Shown: positions 57,725 through 64,000 of the stretch, piece after piece | Numbering within the stretch: the first letter of the stretch is position 1 | How the letters are laid out: each line of letters starts with the position of its first letter | DNA from: Elmis aenea | Lineage: Eukaryota > Arthropoda > Insecta > Coleoptera > Elmidae | Direction: 5' to 3' | Length of the DNA: 64,000 nucleotides | Assembly (NCBI GenBank): GCA_947652605.1 | Contig: OX393579.1 | Coordinates: 1,922,001 to 1,986,000 of the forward strand | Notes under the pieces: generated by a model | What the model was told of the DNA's origin: nothing | Databases searched by the model: none | Seen by the model: the letters and a program-made list of their open reading frames with translations, nothing else | Translations under genes and position numbers: made by a program

Positions 57725-57869
57725 ATGAAGGATATTTTGTAGAACTGCTGAACCAGTTTTGACACGCTCGTCTCTTCGTCAGAAGCAATCTTATTAGTTA
57801 TTAAATAAAAGATACCAACGAAAAGATGAGTCTTGAAACTAGCGTGGCATTTCTACAAGACGTCCTTCA
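57725..57869. repeat. Dispersed palindromic MITE family, copy 8 (well preserved)
   Basis: A 145-bp copy from TGAAGGATATTTTGTAGAAC to TTCTACAAGACGTCCTTCA. GCTGAACCAGTTTTGACACG is mirrored by GTCTTGAAACTAGCGTGGC. The centre TTCGTCAGAAGCAATCTTAT matches copy 1. This copy defines the element limits best. Confidence 0.72.
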
Positions 57870-58244
57870 TAAAATAGTCACTAATTCTTAAAATAATTGT
57901 AGACATGCTTTTTCACCTTCTTTAAAAATACAACAGTTACCCATAGTTAACTATAAACAAAATTATTTTTAACATGAAAACTATATTAGATGTAAAGAAA
58001 AAACTATTTTTATCTATCTTTGAGTACCTAGTGAGTTTATCATATATTTTTTTAGTAGAATATTAAACAGAGTTTTTCATAAAAGTTGCTAACTTATTTG
58101 TTGTTATAGTTTTCAACTCAAACATCTATCATCCATCCATTCCACCATGGTTTAAATAACGAAAATCACCTTCAGGTCGTTTATGTAAGTAATTTACACG
58201 ATCACATAACGAATTAGCTACATTTATTAAAACAATCGACTCAC

Positions 58245-58337
58245 CGGCAGATGTTCTTGCGACGTAGAAAATGTCCCAGCTTTCTTGATATTCCTCTTTG
58301 TTTGTGAATGCTTTCATTATTTTGCTGAATAGAATGA
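58245..58337 (-). CDS. Orphan internal exon candidate
   Basis: On the - strand, acceptor TTTATTTCTAG and donor GCCG|GTGAGT bound 93 nt. One frame reads AFTNKEEYQESWDIFYVARTS, with a composition typical of protein. A second frame is also open and would join in phase to the MICAL-type exon at 52621, but its residues do not look like bMERB sequence. I do not recognise the protein. It could be part of that gene, of a nested gene, or a chance match. Confidence 0.3.
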
Positions 58338-58843
58338 CTAGAAATAAATAAAAGATTGATGTTAGCGTCTTTATAAAATTTCGTGCAACTGGCAACTGTG
58401 TACGAAGGATTTTTTTCTGACCCCTACTTATTTTTTTTTATCAAGTTTTGCTTGAAATCAAAATTTACGTAAGCCTCAACCCCAATTATTAGCTGTGCTG
58501 TTGTAAACTACCTGCTTTGTTGTCTGAAGACAATCTTTTAAAAAAAAGGTTCGCTGAAAGTTTTTTTAGGAATTATAATAAAGTAGATATAAAGTTTTTA
58601 TCAAATTTCATTTTACCTGAACCATACAAAAAATTTAACAGAAAAAACAACACCTCAATCTTTTACCTTTTTTAATATCCTTTGCTTTTTAAATAATTAA
58701 ACCTAAACGGATGCTCAAAAATTTTAGACACGATACATTTGTGTTTAATATTTCTTTAATTATTGTTAAATAATTTACTAATCTATAAATGCTTGAATTA
58801 TTAACGTGATTCATTTATGATGGTAGTAAAAATCACTTATTTT

Positions 58844-59000
58844 ACGAATAATCTTTAATAGAATGGCTAGACCATTTTCAAGAATCTTGTCTCTTTGTTA
58901 ATTGTAGCTTTCTTATTTATATATTTATGTAAGAAAGTTCTGACAACAATAAATGAGAGTCTCAAGATTGATCTAGTATTTCTACAAAAGATTCTACATA
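58844..59000. repeat. Dispersed palindromic MITE family, copy 9
   Basis: GGCTAGACCATTTTCAAGAA, CTTGTCTCTTTGTTAATTGT on the left; GAGAGTCTCAAGATTGATCT and TTTCTACAAAAGATTCTACA on the right, followed by the shared flank aatgatttttaatcacactt. Confidence 0.55.
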
Positions 59001-61524
59001 AAAAAGTAAATGATTTTTAATCACACTTATTTATGTTCCTATATTATTCTATTTAAAATTTTTCACTTGAAGTATGTATTCAGAATTTTCTATTGTTTGT
59101 ATGTGTGTGTGAAAATATCATATTATAGGGCGTTCGAAATTTTAAAAAATTAGAAAAACAAATGCTACCATTCGATTGCTTACATTTCATACTAGATAAA
59201 TGCCTATTATTGATTATTAATGCCTACAAAAAAAAACAATAATAAGAGAATAAAATCCTGTACGATTCGAATGATCTGAAATCAGTTCAAAATTCTGCAC
59301 ATTTTTGCCTAGTTAACCAATTTTGAAGGCCTCACTTTTTAAGATAAAATAAAGTTGTTTTAAACATAATGTTTTAGTTTTGTTTTGTATAATTTTTGTA
59401 CCGCACATATTTAGTCTTAACCGAAGATCATCACTTTACTTACACTTAACTTAATACTCCCCTGCACATTTCTTTTCAAAATAATTTGTAACGTAATTGT
59501 ACCATTCCGTACCAGTCTTACACCCCCTTATTTATAAAAAAAATTGTTTCCCACATTTTATTCACAACCTATCTAGTAGGGCTTAGATCTGTATGACTCA
59601 CATGCAATTATCTATCAGCCAGGTGTATACAGGTAATTATTCTAAGCCATTTTTACCCTTATACTAACCAGCATCAAGGTGCTTTTTATGCAACCCCAGC
59701 CAGGTGCATGCTAGATGGTATTACTTTCATACTTGTCGGTGTGTGTTTGTATTTATGTTTGCTATAGATAGGGGTGTTATTTGTACAGCATGCACCTATA
59801 CTGAAGGGGGTGTTTTAAACTCAGTTGTTTGTTACATCAGTAGACTGATTACAATTTCAAAAGTGGGATTATGTCTTAGTTATCCAGTGATTTGCTTAAT
59901 TGGGAGATATATTGGATGACTTCAATTTGATGTACGTGTGCTTTAATACTTTTTGTGTGTTCGGTATCGTGTTGATAAAATATATTATTAAAAAGTAAAT
60001 TGAAAAATATTGTCACCAAGTATGTATACATAAATGCACATATTTTTTTACTGACTAAATTTTATGAACATAAAAATAATTTTTAAAAATAGCTTTAATT
60101 TTATTAATAATTAATGTTATTTGCTCGATATAATGTTCTCTAAAATAATTTTAACAAATGAAATTTTAAACTAATGATGAGGCTTATTTAACAGGTAACA
60201 TTAGCGTCTTATCTTAAATGGAATCATTTTTGAATTTAAAAAATACAAGGTCTTAATACAGTGTGTGTTATACGTGATTTTTTTTTGAATTTCTAGAATC
60301 ATATTCAAGGAAGATACATTACAACCCAGGGAGAAATTTATTGTATTGCATTTTTGAAAAACGGGTCCGAAAAAAGATCATTATGAAGATAAAGTTTGTC
60401 CAAGGTTTTTTTCAAAATATTATTTAATTATTTAATTGCACCAAACTGTAATATTTCACCAAATCAGCCTTTTTTTGCATTTTATGATTAATTAGATGAA
60501 TAAACTAGCACTTTATGCCTACAAGTGAATTGAAATTTTGAATGCATTTAATAAACACTATCCCAAATGTTAAATTAAACTAGAAAATTATGATTCTATG
60601 AAATTTAAAAAAATCATTAAGATTGAAACACACATCTTCGATGTGAATTACAGTTATCCCTTAAAAACCAATTAGTTTTATGGCAGCTATTCCTAAAGGT
60701 GCAAACTTGAAGACTTTTTGAGTCGTAAAAATTAATTATTGGTATAAAAATCAATAAAATTAAAGAACCAAGTTGTTTTTGGTAATTTTCTTTGTGATAA
60801 TTTTATAAATATTATTTTTTCCATCAAAAACATTTTCATTTAAAAGTTTTATAAGGGAGATGGTTTTAAACATAATTAAAAATGTAGTTAAATACAGATC
60901 TACCAGTAAAGCAGAAACATGTTAATTGATTGCCAAAAAAGTCGTTTGGTTCAGTGCAAAGGTCAGCAGTTGACTTTATCTCTAGAGAAACTTGCTTGCA
61001 ATTAAAATTGTACAAATGCTGTGTTACAGAGTGTTTCAAAATTTTAAACAAGTAATAAAATCCTAACATAAGAAACTTTTCATAATGATAATATGGTTAT
61101 GAGCTGATGCCAAATTTTTAGTAAAAAAAGAATTTATATACCATTAGGAAGATTGCTTACTATATTATTATCCTGAATAAATATTAATAAAAATTATAGG
61201 AGATATAGCAATTTTAGACTATACGGTTTTAGGTAATTCGTTCTTCAACTGTATACTATAATTTTATGTAAAAATTTTGAGGATAAAATAAAATTTTGTA
61301 TGCTTTTGTAAAGAATACACATTGTACGATGCCCTACACTTGTGAAAGGCCTATATTAAACCGGCAAGAGACATGTATAAGAGTTTTATCTCGAACGATA
61401 CACATCAAAATGTTTGTAAGCTGTTTTATCAATACGACACAATGTGCCCACAGCATCCAAATAGCGTAGCATCGTTGAGTATTTGTATTTTATCCTAATA
61501 AACCCTCCGTATTGGCTGTTTCAG
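59001..61524. other. Non-coding AT-rich DNA upstream of the right-hand gene
   Basis: Nothing is assignable. 59600-59900 is somewhat less AT-rich, with repeated CCAGGTG words. No promoter can be placed. Confidence 0.4.
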
Positions 61525-61679
61525 TGGGCAGGCGTAGCCACGGAGACACAGCCATGGCAACGGCAGCTCGGTTCGCAGCAGGAGGAAGTAGCAGTCCTCC
61601 CACCCCAGCACCGGCCGCGACACCCCCAAGCCAGCCGCAACCTACGCAGCTTATAGTGCTCCCTGCTAGTCTACACCAG
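61525..61679 (+). CDS. Right-hand gene, first visible exon
   Basis: Acceptor attggctgtttcag and donor CACCAG|GTAATT. 155 nt; Pro/Ala/Gln-rich, ends in phase 0. It may contain the start codon (61554), in which case the part before it is 5' UTR. Confidence 0.78.
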
Positions 61680-63477
61680 GTAATTTGCCATATCTTACCT
61701 TATCAGCCTGCCCAGTTTCCATTTACTATTGATTGTTCATTTTACCTGACCACACCATGGCTTTTTCATATTGATTTCATCTTGAGTGGATTATATCGTG
61801 ATTTATCTATCACCTAGATTAGTTACTTTATCTTTATTGTATTGTGTGCGCCAGCACATTTTGCTAGATTTGTAAGTACTTCTATATTTCTTTCACAACT
61901 AGAATTAAATTAAAAAATTGCTGTGCATATCGCCCTTGAAGGGAACAACATAATCGATTTATTTAATCCAGACATCGATAATTTTAGTTTACTTAAAAAA
62001 GCTTGCATTCATGATGTAACAATAGGAAAACATTTTTGAGCAATTCAATAAACGATGTTATTTCATATACAATATTTGAAATATCAGCATACACATTAAT
62101 ACCCCTTTGATCTTAAGATTAAGATCAATTTTGGTCTATTTATTGATCTAGATATCTCTTTACACATCGATTTCAATTCTTTTTGACAACATTTCGATTC
62201 AAAATTAACTATGTGAAATTTGATTAGATTTTTTGTATATCTGGTAATTATTTTTTAGATTTGAAATATACTCAAGCGATAACTTAATATTTATAGAATA
62301 AATAACATTTTAATTTAAACAATATCCGAACCCGTTAAATCCAAAACTGCACAATTTAAGTTCCCTAAAAAAAATTCAAACAAAGTATTTTTACGTAAAT
62401 GTTTTACAAAGTGGAATTTCTGTACGGAAATAACCGAAGTTTTTGTGTTTTAATTAAGAATCGTATTCCAATTTTTGTGATATTAAATAATAAAAGTATA
62501 TTCAATTGTTTTTTGAGCTTGGAAAATCCAACCAAATTTACACAATTCTAATTCTTCAAATAATTGGTGCAAATATAATTTTAATTTAGCATTTCTATTT
62601 AACCAAAAAATCATTGTAAAAACTATACATACTTGCAAAACATGAATACAAAATTAATTATAAATGTTCTAAAAAGAAACTAATAATTTTTTTCTGTAGC
62701 AAATCTTAAAGAGTCCTACACTATCTGAGAAGCTTATTTTATTGAACATAAAACTATTTTTTTAAAGAGCATATAAGTGATTTAAATATCAGGGAATTAA
62801 AATGGCAGTACTAATGTAAAATATTTTTGTACACATGAATAGATATTAGCTTAAACAAAATTAAAATTATTTTACTACATTACTAGCACTTTTTTGAGTT
62901 TTTATTCCAAAATGTTAAGGTGCAAGAAAAATTTTAAAACAGTTTTGGATTTAAAATTCGTCAACACTATCACGATGGCTTGCTTTATATGCATTTTTGA
63001 GATACTTATTAGCCGAAACGGAAACTTATGTCGAATTTGAATATTTATTTTTCCGAAATTATTGTTTACAGGCAAGTAGCGGTGGTGCAATAGTCAATGG
63101 AGTTCCGGTGATTGACGTTTCGGCCTTAGAACAAGCAGCCGAGTCAAGCAACGAGAGTTCCACAACAGCAGAGCCCCAAGGAGATACGCACGAGACGGAT
63201 CCGATCGGCCAAACGTCGCCACAGTTTATAACAGTTACCGGTAGGAGGCCTTTAAATTTTTAATCACGTGTTTTGTAATCAATATTAGAGAGGTTTTCCA
63301 TTCACCCTGCACATTTTAATTTGACCACCGATTGTTGCATGCCGTTGATAAACTAACAAAAGTTGTTTAAAGAGTACAAAAGTTTTTTACTAACTACAGC
63401 TTGTTTAATTTTTCTACTGCTATCAGAAGCTGCTGCTAGATCATACGCTTCTTTAACACCTGTACAGCCTGCAGTAG
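61525..63477 (+). CDS. Unidentified Pro/Ala/Ser-rich protein, three exons, continues past the right edge
   Basis: Exons 61525-61679, 63072-63240 and 63427-63477 join in phase (0, then 1, then 1). The first holds ATG at 61554 in good context (acagccATGGCA). It encodes a low-complexity segment (SSPPTPAPAATPPSQPQPTQ) and LIVLPASLHQ. The second gives ASSGGAIVNGVPVIDVSALE, then an acidic Ser/Glu-rich part (SSNESSTTAEPQGD) and SPQFITVTG. The third gives AAARSYASLTPVQPAV. The frame is also open upstream of that ATG to the acceptor, so the start is uncertain. Such sequence is common in the disordered part of transcriptional or chromatin regulators, but no domain is present and I do not recognise the gene. 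Its G+C content is far above the introns', supporting real coding. Confidence 0.8.
61680..63071. other. Intron of the right-hand gene, no feature seen
   Basis: 1392 bp of AT-rich sequence. I found no further exon, element with clear ends, or RNA gene. Confidence 0.5.
63072..63240 (+). CDS. Right-hand gene, second visible exon
   Basis: Acceptor aattattgtttacag and donor ACCG|GTAGGA. 169 nt. Encodes IVNGVPVIDVSALEQAAES and an acidic/Ser-rich stretch, leaving in phase 1. Confidence 0.85.
63427..63477 (+). CDS. Right-hand gene, 51-nt exon
   Basis: Acceptor tttctactgctatcag and donor GTAG|GTAAGC. 51 nt with phase 1 at both ends, so it can be included or skipped without shifting the frame. Encodes EAAARSYASLTPVQPAV. 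Confidence 0.75.
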
Positions 63478-64000
63478 GTAAGCACAAGCTATAAGTAGAT
63501 ACGTAGAAATATCGGTCAATGTGGTCGGTGCCGAATATAAATTGTATGTGGACGATATCTAGCAAATTACGAACAAATATAAGCTTTTTAAAAGTTGAGA
63601 ATGTAGTTAGCGTTTTTTAGATTCACTATTGCATGAGAGTTCACAATTAACAAACTTACTGTTGATATTTAAAAAAAAAAAATTGAAGTGTAACGAAATT
63701 CAAATTTTATTTGAGAATAATGAAAAATTGTTCTGAATTTTTGTTAACTCAGTTTTTGCTTAATCTTTTTTGTTGTTTTCAACTGCACCCTTCAATTCAA
63801 ATTGCAACGATATTAACAAAAGCAGTTGAAATTAAACAATCTGTATGTAACTTTGTTTTGTAAACAGTATTGTCATTAATTATTTTTTTACACCAAGTAT
63901 TGCAAAGTTTTAAATTGGACTGCAATTTTCCACTTTGCTTTTTCAAATACCAACACATGCAAAATTTAATTTTCTACACTAAACAAATCAAACGTCTCAT
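63478..64000. other. Intron continuing to the window edge
   Basis: AT-rich, no further exon before 64000. Confidence 0.5.

Larger units (their letters stand above)
52622..58244. other. Non-coding AT-rich DNA, probably intron or intergenic
   Basis: No confident exon. 53880-53945 has an inverted pair AGGGTGTTTCTTG / CAAAACAAACCCTGTA of a worn MITE. 53983-54015 (ACGAGGGTTGTTAATAAAGT) resembles a mariner end without its partner. 54700-54800 is less AT-rich with GTGACTGCCTAGCAAC. 56635-57009 holds an isolated frame described separately. Confidence 0.4.

Overview
This is a window of an insect nuclear genome. It is AT-rich, has GT-AG introns, and carries many short inverted-repeat transposons of the kind common in insects, some ending in TACAGGGTGT. 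A beetle is my best guess, from the overall style and not from any diagnostic gene. There is no bacterial or organellar gene block. Three protein-coding genes are visible, all partial or cut by the window edge.

Layout. 1-16212 is non-coding. It is either a very long intron or the 5' flank of the polypyrimidine tract-binding protein gene (hephaestus/PTBP), and it holds several transposons. 16213-23524 carries the last eight coding exons of that gene on the + strand (RRM2, RRM3, RRM4 and stop). Splice phases agree throughout, giving 431 residues. RRM1 and the start codon are not seen. The 3' UTR follows, with poly(A) signals at 23611 and 24079. One coding exon is 34 nt long. Skipping it would put a stop codon eight codons later, the same design as the autoregulatory exons of vertebrate PTBP genes.

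27.5-47 kb is a large, complex inverted-duplication locus. A unit of exon-like block A, an intron with a 100-nt hairpin, exon-like block B and a decayed LINE fragment occurs twice on the + strand (28.9-32.2 kb) and about three times on the - strand (44.3-37.5 kb). The two sets converge on a core of satellites at 34.0-37.0 kb. Splice sites are preserved in the copies and I find no conserved protein, so the locus looks like paired convergent non-coding RNA genes or a hairpin-RNA/small-RNA source. The repeated hairpin, with CGAGGCGGCACAT in both arms of all five complete copies, is the strongest candidate for something undescribed.

47-51.3 kb holds diverged tandem duplications, a tRNA-like inverted element and a repeat block. 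52195-52621 (- strand) is the last coding exon of a MICAL-family protein (bMERB domain plus a Lys-rich tail). 52.6-61.5 kb is mostly featureless non-coding DNA with one orphan exon candidate. 61525-63477 (+ strand) holds three phase-consistent exons of an unidentified Pro/Ala/Ser-rich protein that runs off the right edge.

Mobile DNA is the other theme. There is a palindromic DD41D mariner derivative, a 708-bp fold-back element, five small elements with 8-bp target duplications (hAT-like), a dispersed palindromic family with about nine copies, and several elements with TACAGGGTG-type ends. All coordinates and splice calls come from reading the sequence by eye. No alignment, folding or database search was run.
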